Of a DNA stretch of 64,000 bases, positions 25,601 through 37,555 are shown piece by piece (the first letter of the stretch is position 1; the number at the start of each line of letters is the position of its first letter). Location of the stretch: the NCBI GenBank assembly GCA_036874045.1, contig CM072345.1, positions 7,837,501 through 7,901,500 on the forward strand, in the 5' to 3' direction. The notes beneath the pieces were generated by a model, which was given only the letters and a program-made list of their open reading frames with translations, had not been told where the DNA came from and did not search any database. The position numbers and the translations under genes are program-made. Origin of the DNA: Cymodocea nodosa (lineage: Eukaryota > Streptophyta > Magnoliopsida > Alismatales > Cymodoceaceae).

Positions 25601-26238
25601 AAGTTACCTTTGGGTATACACCCGACAACCTTATCTATAAGAGCCTGGATTTTGGAGTAGACCTGGATTCTAGGGTGGCATTGGTGGGTCCTAATGGGGC
25701 TGGGAAGAGTACACTTCTTAAGCTTATGACTGGAGATATTGTGCCTTTGGATGGTATGGTTCGACGTCACAATCACCTTAGGATTGCACAATTTCACCAG
25801 CATTTGGCCGAGAAGCTTGACTTGACTATGTCTGCCCTGCGGTACATGATGATGGAATATCCGGGAAACGAAGAAGAGAAGATGAGAGCTGCAGTCGGGC
25901 GTTTTGGGTTGAGTGGTAAAACTCAGATAATGCCAATGAAAAACCTATCAGATGGTCAGAGGAGCCGTGTAATTTTTGCCTGGCTTGCTTGGAGGCAACC
26001 ACATCTGCTGCTACTTGATGAACCGACTAATCATCTGGATATCGAGACAATTGATTCACTGGCCGAAGCTTTGAATGAGTGGGATGGTGGCATGGTTTTG
26101 GTTAGTCACGATTTCCGGCTTATAAATCAGGTTGCCCAGGAAATTTGGGTGTGTGAGAATCAAACTGTGACTCGCTGGGAAGGTGATATTATGGGCTTCA
26201 AGGAGCACCTTAGGAGTAAGTCTGGTCTCTTCGATTGA
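22624..26238 (+). CDS. ABCF1: ABC transporter F family member 1 (GCN20-type ATPase)
   Basis: Five exons (22624-22833, 23861-23934, 24033-24243, 24329-24563, 25181-26238), all GT-AG and in phase, give 595 aa, the usual length for plant ABCF1. The protein is soluble, without membrane segments. It has a Lys/Ala-rich basic N-terminus (residues 1-30). NBD1 has Walker [10 protein letters not shown] (101-109), signature SGGWR (from 214) and Walker [11 protein letters not shown] (D237). A charged linker is followed by NBD2, with GPNGAGKST (413-421), LSDGQ (from 499) and [11 protein letters not shown] (D523). Both sites look intact. ABCF proteins of the GCN20/ABCF1 type act with ribosomes in translation control; in plants a role with GCN2 signalling has been proposed. 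The start ATG follows a CT/GC-rich leader and opens [14 protein letters not shown], typical of the family. Confidence 0.96.
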
Positions 26239-26790
26239 TTTCATAATAACATAGAAGATTTCTTATGCTGCCAATTGGAATTTGGGTACACGAGCCTGTT
26301 ACTGTACACTGATCATAGTTTTATATTAGCGTCATTGATGGGAAGATTATTTGTCTTGTCATAATGTAAGGCTGGATCGTAACACATAATCCGGCCTTTC
26401 ACCAAGGTCTAGATGTGGAGTTTGTTGTTTCTACTGGTATGTGTGCTTGCCGTTTGCCTGGTTTACATGCCTCTTGGTAGAGCCGTCACATCGCAACTTT
26501 CTTCCAATTTGCAAAATGAACAAAAATAAAATAAGGTATTTCGATGGTTGTATGTTTGTATCAGAGGATGGCCGTTGTTGGGGTTACGGCTAACCAAAAT
26601 AACACAAATATCACTGTCGTTTATATACCACAAATGATTTTCAAATTTTTGTGTCATTTGTGTATTATTAGACTTGAATTTGAAATCAATTTTAGAGTAT
26701 GATCATAATTTTCCTTTGACCATAACAACGACATCGGCAGTAATGGGAGATTGTGGCAACAGCAATTCCATGCATTATGGCCATGTGGCA
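26239..26790. other. ABCF1 3' flank, no second gene
   Basis: Presumed 3' UTR and downstream DNA. No coding motif is visible, and the poly(A) site cannot be fixed by eye. Confidence 0.45.
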
Positions 26791-27075
26791 TAATGACATT
26801 TTTGTTTGAAATTTTAACTCAAAATTAATTATAATTAATTAAATAGTTCATCATATATAAAATTAAATCTTGTTTTCACTTTTAATCAATGTGAGGTTTT
26901 TTTTAAATTTTCTCTCATTTGCGGTTTATTTATATGTCTACTCTGTTTACCGGTGAATATGCATAAATTGATTCTAATCGTATGGTATGATTTTAACTTA
27001 AAATTAATTAACAACAAGTGTAAGAGTTTATTATATATAAAGTTCAATTTTATACTTATTTTTATCAACATAAGA
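26791..27075. repeat. Imperfect tandem duplication of about 180 bp spacing
   Basis: Two similar segments follow each other. One (26810-26890) reads 'gaaattttaactcaaaattaatt...catatataaa.tt...cacttttaatcaatgtgag'. The second (26985-27075) has the same order of motifs, ending 'atttttatcaacataag'. Such units occur in plant repeat DNA, but I cannot name the family. Confidence 0.55.
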
Positions 27076-27394
27076 CATTTCTAATACTAATGACATCTAA
27101 AGGGTTTGTGCACGAAAAAAAATAAAAGAAAGTAATAAAAATGAAAGTGACGAAAAAATATAATATATTTGTATTTATTAGAAAGTGATAGAGATTTTTT
27201 TCTGTCACTTATCATAAGAAAGTTTTAAAAGAAGAAGTAGAGTTATTCTTTTTTAAAGTTGAAGGATTTGAAAGTGATAGAACATGAGAGAAAAAAAGAA
27301 AGAAGAGGAAAAGTATTAAATAAATATAATTTGTTAAATTTATATGTTAAAAAAAGATATAATAGTAATAATTAATGAATAATTGTAACAATAA

Positions 27395-27640
27395 TAAATT
27401 TTTACAATATGTAAAATTTATATATAAATTTAACCTTGTAAATATATAATGTACAAAAAATGTAAACATTTTTAATTTTTTTTGTAAACTTAAGATGTTT
27501 GCAAATATTTTTATATTATTCATTTATATTTTATTATATTATATTATTTTTTATTTTTTATAACTTTTTTTTGTCACTTTCTATATTTTCTTTTTTGTCA
27601 CTTTTTAGATATACAAATCCTTAAGTTACGTTTTATAAAG
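27395..27640. repeat. Dispersed AT-rich repeat, copy B (downstream of ABCF1)
   Basis: Partner of 21436-21690 in direct orientation. The two copies bracket the ABCF1 gene at about 6 kb spacing. Confidence 0.65.
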
Positions 27641-28680
27641 AAGATAAAAAGGTAAATCAAATAGATCTAACATTACATGATAAACTAATAATAAATCCAA
27701 TAGAACTTTCGACTTGCATGTTCTTAAAAAAATTATTGTGTACTTGGATACCATTAAAAGTCTTCATTTATTTATCTATCATTATAAATTGATAATTTTT
27801 GCTAAAATAATTTTAAAGTTAAAAACACAACTACAACAATTCAAACTATACTACCATTACGTAAGGTTATTTTTATAATTTTTTTTTTCTTTCACATATT
27901 TTTCTTTATTGGCAATTTTTTTATTAAATCACGTGAATTTAAATATTTCTAATCAAGTAATTTAGACTTACTTGCACTTTTTTTAATTTCTTCCACACCG
28001 GTTAACTATCAAAATTAAAATACTGTTAGAAAATATTGCCAACAAATGTTGTGCCTGGTAACTTGTACAAATACTCATTTATTTATACGCCTATTCATGA
28101 AGGTAGATAATTATAAAAAAAATTTCAATGACGTGCTAATAATTAGGATATTTTTAGGGACTATTCAAGTAAAGATATCCCTTTCTGTTGCTTAAATAGC
28201 AGTAACGATGGAGACGTCACGGCATAATCAAGTTTTTTTATAATGAATTACAGATAAATTAAAAAAATTGGAACCTATATGAATGATATTTTTGGTATCA
28301 AAAACAAAAACCAATTGGATAAAAAACATCCTTATTTAACATGAGAAAAATGTGGCTTTCAGCTTTTTTTTAGGTACTTTTAGTAATTTCACCATTTCTT
28401 TAATAAATCATAAGTCAAATATAAAAAATATAAAAAATAGACATTTATTGCATTTATGGTAATGATTAATTTAATTCAGCGTACAAAAATAAGTAGCGTT
28501 TTTTAAAAAATTGTAAAACTTAATTTTTTTATTTAGTATTTTTAATTAAAAGTACATATTTTTAAGTTAATACATAAAAATAAAATTGATATATAAATAA
28601 TATATCTGATAATATTTTAAAAAGTAATAATATATAAAATAATAGTACTCGAGTAACGGTAACACTTTTAGGCTCTTATG
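27641..28680. other. AT-rich intergenic DNA before ARA6
   Basis: No gene or defined repeat was recognised. The stretch turns GC-richer at about 28675, where the ARA6 leader begins. Confidence 0.5.
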
Positions 28681-28829
28681 ATCGGATCCGGGTCGTGGTA
28701 ATAAAGGACAGGAGGATCCACGAAGGTCTCAAAAATCGAAAAGCGAATTTCCATCGAAATTCTCTCTGTTGCTGCTGCCGCTTCTTCTTCTCGATCTGTT
28801 CATCGTCACTGTTGCAGTCCGACGCGCCG

Positions 28830-31800
28830 ATGGGTTGCTCGTCTTCTCTTCCAGGTGAATCCTCTCCTTCCCTTTCTCTTTCGGTAAATTTTCGTGTTCG
28901 TGTGCGTCTGCGTGCTTGGCTTTTCCTTCCATATTTATTGTGGTTTTGCTTGCAATCCTGCCGAAATTGGGATCTCGTGGTACCGAAATAGTTTAATATT
29001 AGAATTCGGTCAAATAAGAACGAGTTGTTTGGAATTTTCAGGATTATTGTTCTTTTTTGTGGGGATTAATGATTTAATGGTGGAAGGAAGGGCATCAAGT
29101 AAGCGTGCAATATGTATGGAAGGGAGAAGTTGAATTGCTGAGGGTTAGAGATTCATTTTATTGATATAAATTTTTTTTTGTCCAATTTGGTAAGAGAGAG
29201 AGAGAGCTACGCAAACTGGAGGAGGGCTGATATTGGTTTTGGATAATGCGGAGGTGAATAACTTTTAGCTGTTATGCTCTGAGAAACCTAGAACGCCAAT
29301 AGGTTCGTATTTTGGCATTAGATTGGTAAAGGCTCCATCTTCGTTACCTGCTTGATGAATAACATTGTGGGGTGGGTGGGTAGAGTGGAGTGGAGTGGAG
29401 GCACCGTAAAAAGTATGATGGTTATTCGTATGCATTATGATACGTTTCTGACATGTAAATGCAGCTATTTAAATTACAAAACATGCAAATTCTGCAGCTG
29501 TTTATGGCTGTTGTTTGTTCCTTTCTATTAAAATTCCTAATTCCAAGCAAGGTCCAAAATCCAAACAATCACTTCGTGATTGCAATGATCACCTGACTGG
29601 TTGACTATGCAGCTTTCGTTTTCAAGGAAAGCTTCTTAGTTGGTTTTTCAATAAGTTTATGGATAAACTAGGGAGCCTTCTCAAAATGATTTCCGTAACA
29701 TAACTTTTATTTGATAGAAATCAAAGTTTGTATGTTTCAGGGATATCAGTGTGATTTGGTAGTTTCTAATCAAAAGAAAACATATCACTTATTAAATCCA
29801 AGTATCTAGTTTGTACATTGTATAGAAGGAAAAGGAACAGCTTTTCCACTCGGTGCAATACTGCAATCTTGCAAAGTTACTGGGATTTATCATACACACT
29901 TATCCAGTCCGAATTTCATTTATTCTTATTCAGAACCAGTAAAATTAAACTGCTTTTCCAAGTATCTAATAATTTTTTGTCATAACGGTTGCAACTTTTT
30001 GGCTCTGCTTATAGACAGGAATTCTGGAAGATCAGAGAGCCTGAATAGTGGAGACTCCATACCTACTGATGCAAAGAATCTCAAAGTCAAGGTAACCAAA
30101 TTTTCCATATTATTTTATGCAAGACACTCATGGCTTGCTGTTAGACTGTGTTACACACTATTGCTACTATTTACATCCATGCAAGGTTTAGGGTAAAATA
30201 TGAACGGACAATGGAAGATCCTGTACAATGAAGCACGGACAGTTACACTATTGAACTATTGAATCAAAGAATTTGGCATGAATCTTTTCCCTGTGGATGT
30301 ATGCAACTTTGACAATGTTTTTGTGCGAAGAAGGAGAACACTGAAATGATTAATTACACATGAATTAATTAGAATGATAATGGGTCAAGAAAAATTCTGA
30401 AATAAAAAAAAAGATTTGTTGTGCTTATATAGTAATAGATGTTATCACTGAAATGGTGCCATGTTGTTTTTTTTGCACTGAAATTTAACTAAAATATCTG
30501 ATTTATTCAGACATTGAAATTCTTCTAGAAAGTGAAGTCCTTGGATTTGTTGATGACATAAATTGTGGTAAGTATGGTGGGAATTGATTTTAAATTAGAA
30601 ATATAGAGAGACACCTTAGAATTCAAAGAATTTAGATATTTAAGATAGTGTGTTATAGTATAACAATAATAAGGATAATGATAAAAACATAAAATTGGAT
30701 GGTGATGATATCATTAAAAGAATACATTTTAGATATTTAAGATACATAATAAGCAACAATTAAAAGTTACAAAAGATTTTCTTATAATTAAAGATGGACA
30801 AAGTAGAGGAATGCTTTAGAAAATAGAAACTTAAAATGGTTACGTGACGAAAGAGTACCCTTAAATGATAGGAAAAATTTCACAAGACATGTATTCACCA
30901 ATTATATTATATGGTAATAGAGTGTTAGATTGTTAAATATGAGCATGTACTATAATTGAACTGTGAATGTTAAGATGGATGAATGGCAATAATATAAGAG
31001 ATAAAAAACAATTTCATTTGAAATACGGTAAAGATGCACTAATTGCGGAAAAATAAGGGAAAGCTGTCTTAAATGATTTGGTCATAATATCATATTGATA
31101 GAAGCCTGTAGATGTACTTGTACGAAAAGGAAATCAATTAATTTAAGTGAAAGAAAAAGAGGGAGAGAAAGACAAATATTTATTGTCAAAAATGGTGGAA
31201 AATATTTAGTATTATATTATTTAGTGATGAATTGGAATAAATGGAAGTAATTGATTCATATGGTCAACTTCCTATAGTGTGATGAAGACATTTATTATTG
31301 TTATTTGAGTACTTGGATTTGAAATCTGGGTGCAATTTTTTGAGCAGCAATAAAGTAAAAATTTATTAAAATGGTAAAAAAGGACAAGCTGTAGGTGGAC
31401 TAAACCAAACCCAAAAAATCTAGTAAAGAGGGTTCCTAACAAGAAAAGGTGAAACGATGAAATGAATTGCTCCTTGCAAAAGTAACAGGCCTACTCAAAG
31501 ATTTACCTAACTCTTAAGTCAAGAAATAAGAGGAAACGAGGGGAAAGGAAATGATAGAAATTTTTTTTTCATCATTTCCCATGTTTGTACCAATAGAAAC
31601 AGGGGAAGATAATTTGCTCTTTTTACCACTCACAAAAAAGAATACTTTGGATTTCCAGATTAACACACTGATATACATTCTTGTTAACATATGATCAGCT
31701 TGTACTATTGGATGACTCTGGTGTTGGTAAAAGCTGCATTGTTCTTCATACTTTGGATTTCCAGATTAACATGCTAACATACTTTCTTGTTAACATATGA

Positions 31801-34800
31801 TCAGCTTGTACTATTGGGTGACTCTGGTGTTGGTAAAAGTTGCATTGTTCTTCGCTTTGTTCGTGGTCAATTTGATCCAACATCAAAGGTATATCTACGA
31901 CAATATCATAATAATCAAATGACCATGATGAAGTCTTCTGGTCCTATTTCCATATAGGAATAGAGATAACCTTGGTATCATTGTGACTTGTATTAGACCC
32001 TTGCGCTCAGGTCATATCACACATCTTTGTTTATCAAATTTCTAAATAAATTTAGTCTCCAAAAAAGTCAACATTACTTTTGCCTATTTGAATTGACTTT
32101 CCTTTCTATTTAATATGTATTACTAAGTATGATGGCTTACAATTAATTTCAGGTGACGGTTGGTGCATCCTTCCTCTCTCAAACAATAGCATTACCAGAT
32201 TCAACAACTGTGAAATTTGAAATTTGGGATACAGCTGGCCAAGAAAGGTCTGCAACTTGAACCGTTAACCTCAGCATTTCTTTTCCTCCTTTCTTCTCTT
32301 CTTGGGCTAGTCAGAGTTGCCACTTAATTGGGTTTTTGATATCTGGTTTTCCTTTTTTTTCTATAGAAATTTGCATGCTGTACAGCTACTGACAAAATAT
32401 GGTAGCCTTTCAAACTGCTGTCATTTGCCAAATTGAAAAATATCTTTTGGTCAAGTGGTCAATTCTTTATTCATAAGCTTTGTTTTTCCACATCTTACTT
32501 GATCTTATATTGGCCTCCAAAACTCATGTTTCCAGGAGGAAGTTATATGCACTTTCAGAAAGCTTCTCTTTTTTACATTTCCCATTTCAGGGATGTTTAT
32601 GATAATTTGTGTTTACTCATGTCCTTTTCATGTTAATAACAACAACAATCCAAACTATAATCCTAGTACATGGGGTCAGTCATATGAATTCTTTTCTTTC
32701 ATATATTTCTTCTTCAATTAAATTACATAAATTTAAATATTTTCTTTATCTTGGTTGCGAGATTTACATAATTTGTATGTCTTTATCTTGAGTTAAATAA
32801 GTAGATTTAATTGCTCTCATTTTCTTAGTTTAAAATGAACATTTTCTTTATCTTGGTTGACAGAATGATGCACAATTTTTTGTTCCTAGCTTTTAGTTAG
32901 GTCTATTTTGTAGTGGATTGTTGGAGATATTTTCACATCAACTAAAATGAAGCTCCTGAAACTAGACATGTATATTTCTGTCAACTAATTAATTAAGTTC
33001 ATGAACAGAAAAATATTTAAATTTACATTAAACATGTCAACAATTAAATGCACCTATGTCTTGTTGATGCATATGCATAGATAGGGTTGTCAATTTTATA
33101 CACTTGCCCGTTACCCTACCCGTTATGCATCTTATCTAAGGAGGTTATTATAGCAAAAAATTATCCATTCATTAAATGGGTTGGATATGGATTAAAACAT
33201 TATCTATGTATTTTAATTAGTATGATATGAATAGGGCTTTATCTTATTCATTTTATCCACTTCATTTGTTTAATTTATAATATAAATTAAATATTAAAAT
33301 TGACATTACAATATATATATTTAAAATATTTTTATCTTATATACTTAATTTTTAGCATAATTCTACAATAAAATAGAAACTAAGATCCAAATTCATTTTA
33401 ATATTCCAAGCCAAGCCTAATATCCCACTTCCATAACGTGTCTCAAACTACCAAATGATTAAAGTCACGGTCAAAAAATCATTACATTTTCTAACTCTAG
33501 TATGTCTTGGGAAAGGAACCTATAACTTAATGCTTCTTTTTAGGTAAGTGTTTATTTTATATAAATATATTGTTGTTATAATGTTTATTTAGATATTGTT
33601 TAAAATGATGTTTGCAAATTGCACAAAAGATTTAGTTATCATAAAAAACGTACTCATTTATTGTCCATTATCCATCATTACCTTTTTATTTTCGAGCATG
33701 CCTATCAATATTACCTATGCCTACCTAACTCATCCCGTTTAGTGAAACCTGAACTCGACCAGTACCTGATTATGTAAATGGATATAACCTGACCTGACCT
33801 GTGATATTAAATTGTTAGGTTTTGTAGAGGTTCTGTACTCATTTTAAACCTGTTTACCCATTAAATATATTATGCCTTGTACAATGTCTTACTGGATTAA
33901 TGTCTTAGTGTTAAAAGAGTTAATGGGTTATTATATTATCATTGGATTGACACGGTAGAGATTTAAGGAAAGTGTGATATTTGTTACAGATGCCTGAATG
34001 AAGCCATGAACCATGAATTAATATATATTTTAAATTTTTCTTGCAATAAAATGCATAAAGGATTCAATTAAACAGGTTGGATTGTTGTAACCTGTTAATA
34101 TGTATTACCCATTTAACTTGTTAATACCTATTAGCCATTGAAAATCATTAATACATGTTTTATGTTGAACCCATTTATGAAACAGGTTGGGCATGGGTTG
34201 CAAGAAATTTATCCATTAAAAATGGTGATCATTAAACAGGGTGGGTCATGCTTGACCCAACTCACTTGACACTCCTATTTTTGAGGGCAGACAACAAATG
34301 TGAAAAGCTATTTTTGATGGATAATATAAGGAATTAAATTAAAGATAAGGATAACAATAGAGTATTATCCTATTGTATAATTTTAAAGACAAAGGAAAAA
34401 AGGTTCTTTAGTATTTATGTTTAAGAATAAGGGGTACATACAAAATTGTAACAATTATTATGATATTATGTTAAGGAGTTATACCATGAAACTGAACAAA
34501 GACTAAGCATACAACTAAAAGCACTTTGTTGTTTTTGACCTTGCTTCACCTTAATTGTTATTTGAACAAGAAAATCAATTTAGATGTATACTGGATAGAT
34601 CAACAATGAAAATTATTTATTTACTTAGAGAACTAATAAAAATTTCAGAATTAAGGAAAAAGATCTCTATATGGTTTTCATTGATTTATAGAAAGTTTAT
34701 AATAGAGTACTTAAAAACTTATTGTGGTAGATATTGGAAGGAACACCTATAGGATATATTGGTATTATAAAGGACATTCATGAAAAATTAATTACTAATA

Positions 34801-36932
34801 TTAAAACTCTATGAAGAGAAACTAAGAAATTTCCAATAGATATAGGTTTACATCAAGGGTACTCTTTAAATTCATACCAGTTTGTCTTAGTTATTGATGA
34901 AGTAATTAAGAAAATTTAAGAAGAAATATCTTAGTGTATGTTATTTGTTAATGACATAGTTTTGATGTAAGAAAATAAGGTAAAAATTAGTTTTAAATTA
35001 AAATTATGGAGAGATACTTTAGAGTCTAAAGAATTAAAATTAAATAGGCCAAAAACTAAATATATGAAGTGTAGGTTCAACAAAAATAGGAATAATAATG
35101 AACATATACAATTACATAATCATGAGATTCATAAAAGTAAATCTTTTGAGTACTCAGGATATATAACAAATAACAATAAAGAAATTACAGAAGATATTAT
35201 TTATAAAATTAAAGTAGGTTGTGAATGAAGTGGAGAAATGATTCTAGGGTGTTATGTGATAGAATAATGCTCTTAATTAAAAGGAAAATTCTATAAAACT
35301 ACTATTTGCTTGATTATACCTTATGATTCAAAATGCTGAACAATAAAATATGAACATACGCAAAAAGTTGATATTGTAAAGATGCGAATATGAATAAGTG
35401 GTAATAGTATAAGAGATAAGTTAAAAATTGATTTTGTTAGGAATAAAATACAAGGTACACTGATTGTAGGCAAAGAGAAAAGCAATTTCGATAGTTTGGT
35501 CATATTCTTAGAAGGTTAAAGGATGCACCAGCTAGAAAAGAAAATTAATTAATATACAAGAAACTAAAAGAAATATAGGAATGTCTAAAAACATTTGGTC
35601 AAGAATTATGAGAAAATATATAAATTTATGTTATTTAACTGAATATTTGACTATTGATAGAAATTTATGGAAGAGAATTCAATGTGGCTAATCCCATGGT
35701 AGAGTTATGCCATGGGTTGTTGTTGTTAACTTGTTGTACCTTACCTATTAACACCCCTAACATAGTTGCAAATAACAATCATTTTGATATGTATAATCCT
35801 TTCACGCACGACAAACATGATTACACTTTTCAGTGTTACTGAATTTCACTTGCAAGTTCTCTCACTTGTCTTCTCAATTTTTTTTTAAATGAAAGCATCT
35901 GTATCAGTAAATTGAGTAGCAGAGATTTGTGGTTTTTTGGTTAATATATGGATCGTGGACAATTCATGGTATTTCACGTAATAATTTGTCCGTCTATATG
36001 GTTTTTGTTAGATATGCTGCTCTGGCACCTCTTTATTATCGTGGAGCAGCTGTTGCAGTAGTTGTGTACGACATAACAAGCCCTGAATCATTCGGCAAGG
36101 CAAAGTATTGGGTCAAGGTATAACATAGCACTTCATGCCTCATCCAACGATGAGTAAAATGGTGATCTGCAGTAACTGCAATTTTTCTGGTGCTGCTTGA
36201 GTCAGCAAATGTAAAGTTTTTCTTTGAAAATCTTATCGTATTGTATTTCAGGAATTACAAAAACATGGGAGTGCAGATATTGTGATGGCTTTGGTTGGTA
36301 ACAAGGCTGACCTTCATGAAAATCGGGTCGTATCTGTTGAAGTATGCCACCAGCCTTTATTTGCTCAATTTTTCATTAGCAATGCTGTTTTTGGATGGTT
36401 ATGATTGGAATTCATAACAGCACAGAAAGTAGCCAATACTCTTTACTTATGCGCCTTTTTTCTGTGTAAGGATGCTGTTGAGTATGCAGAACAGAATGGG
36501 ATGTTCTTCATTGAGACATCAGCCAAGACAGCGGATAACATCAATCAACTCTTTGAGGTATGCACTTACTTATTTCCAAGGGTAGATCAATCAATAACAA
36601 GGATAAGCATAATCTTATATCATAGAAGTATGCCTCTCCTGTTCATGAATACGAGTGAAAACTTGAACTTTCGTATTTTATCACCTGTCGGGGAAGAAGT
36701 TATAGCGATCTTTTTGTCTTCCTTAAAACCCGAAATATGGAATTGTTCCCCCACGGCAATCCAACCATGTTTTCTCAGCGTGGTATCAAATTTACCATTA
36801 GACGTTGCATGAAGTTCTGTCACCGTACTTAGTCAAAGCTGCACATGACATATTGCATGACTTGTATATTTTTTTATTTTATTTCTGTAGGAGATAGCCA
36901 AGAGGCTGCCTCGACCATCGCTAGCCGTGTGA
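28830..36932 (+). CDS. RABF1: Plant-specific Rab5-like GTPase RABF1 (ARA6)
   Basis: Eight exons (28830-28854, 30015-30091, 31805-31888, 32153-32247, 36012-36117, 36252-36341, 36471-36557, 36891-36932), all GT-AG and in phase, encode 201 aa. The N-terminus MGCSSSLP is a myristoylation (Gly2) and palmitoylation (Cys3) signal. The end, [10 protein letters not shown], has no prenylated cysteines. This inverted lipid anchor is the mark of ARA6, a plant Rab5 relative acting at endosomes and in endosome-to-plasma-membrane traffic. Motifs are P-loop GDSGVGKS (39-46), switch I TVGASF (from 64), WDTAGQE (87-93, catalytic Gln92), NKAD (146-149) and ETSAK (174-178). All are intact. Introns are long; intron 4 (32248-36011) is filled with transposon debris. 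A 106-bp tandem duplication lies just before exon 3. The first exon codes only eight residues plus one base, so standard ORF scans miss it. Confidence 0.95.
30560..31290 (+). pseudogene. RTE-type LINE remnant in ARA6 intron 2
   Basis: Broken plus-strand frames give phrases of the C-terminal end of plant RTE LINE ORF2: RDTLEFKEF, then [13 protein letters not shown], followed by degraded text. The same order occurs in the better-preserved remnant at 34550-35740. It has many stops and is non-functional. The element has the same orientation as ARA6. Confidence 0.6.
31642..31853 (+). repeat. 106-bp tandem duplication across the exon 3 acceptor
   Basis: Units 31642-31747 and 31748-31853 repeat with a 106-bp period. 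Each contains a polypyrimidine stretch, the acceptor 'catatgatcag', and the first 43-49 bases of exon 3. The real exon uses the second copy, because only that one runs on into RFVRGQF and a donor site. The first copy would read [12 protein letters not shown], changing the first P-loop Gly to Asp, and has no good donor before the second acceptor. Confidence 0.92.
32640..32800 (-). mobile_element. RTE-type LINE 3' end fragment
   Basis: The plus strand reads 'aacaacaacaatccaaactataatcctagtacatggggtcagtcatatgaattc'-like text. This is the reverse complement of the conserved 3' end of plant RTE LINEs, with its (TTG)n terminus. It is short and 5'-truncated, and its other end is vague. Confidence 0.6.
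33081..34278. mobile_element. Putative non-autonomous TIR DNA transposon
   Basis: The left end ATAGGGTTGTCAA and the right end (reverse complement ATAGGAGTGTCAA) form 13-bp imperfect terminal inverted repeats around 1.2 kb of non-coding, repetitive DNA. 'TAGGGGTGTCAA'-like ends are common in plant DNA elements. I could not find matching target-site duplications, so the superfamily and exact ends are open. Confidence 0.45.
34550..35745 (+). pseudogene. RTE-type LINE ORF2 remnant in ARA6 intron 4
   Basis: Successive plus-strand fragments match the plant RTE reverse transcriptase in order. They are '[15 protein letters not shown]', a '[19 protein letters not shown]' phrase, a decayed catalytic box (FVNDIV in place of FADDIV), '[19 protein letters not shown]' and later C-terminal text. 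The copy ends in a (TTG)n-like tail near 35715-35740. It has numerous stops and frameshifts. It is on the same strand as ARA6, inside its largest intron. Confidence 0.8.
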
Positions 36933-37555
36933 TTCTAGAGTGTCGTGCGAAAGAGAATGCACCGATTGCTCCTTGTATACAGCTGATAAAGTGTGTTTTT
37001 CATGTTTCATTGTTCTATTCTAGAAACCTGCATTTGTTCTCCCACATCTTCATGTATTATGATAGTTTCACCATTATCATCCAATATAAAGTTGTTACTA
37101 ATTTTACTTTGTAATAAGGTTTCCAATCCGATTTAAACTCATCAGCCAATATATATATAACTGAGGACGGCATACGTCATGCTCGTTTAAGATCGATTCA
37201 TCTCAGCTAAACGTCGTATTAAAAAAAAAAGCAGTACCATGCTTACCGAGCAAGCTAAGCAGCATAAGGGGCTTATAAAGGGTAACAAAGTCGCTATGTT
37301 GAATTCAAAACTTCTAAATATATTGCTGGAATCAATGGAATTGACATTGTCTTTGTTCAGAAAATGACATCTGCCTGCCCTTGCCCTCGTATTATGTACA
37401 AATATTGTCGCCAATGGTACATGTACGGATATTTATTTAAAATTTATAAATACATGTAAGAAATGCAGATGCTTGAGAAAAAGCTCATACGAAAAGAAAT
37501 GGTTTAAAATTTTACGTGTGGATCAGTGGGTTGTTGGTGACCATTAGAAGGGTTT
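36933..37555. other. Convergent intergenic space between ARA6 and dolichol kinase
   Basis: Only about 620 bp separates the two stop codons, so the 3' UTRs of both genes must lie here and may overlap. No separate gene is seen. Confidence 0.6.
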
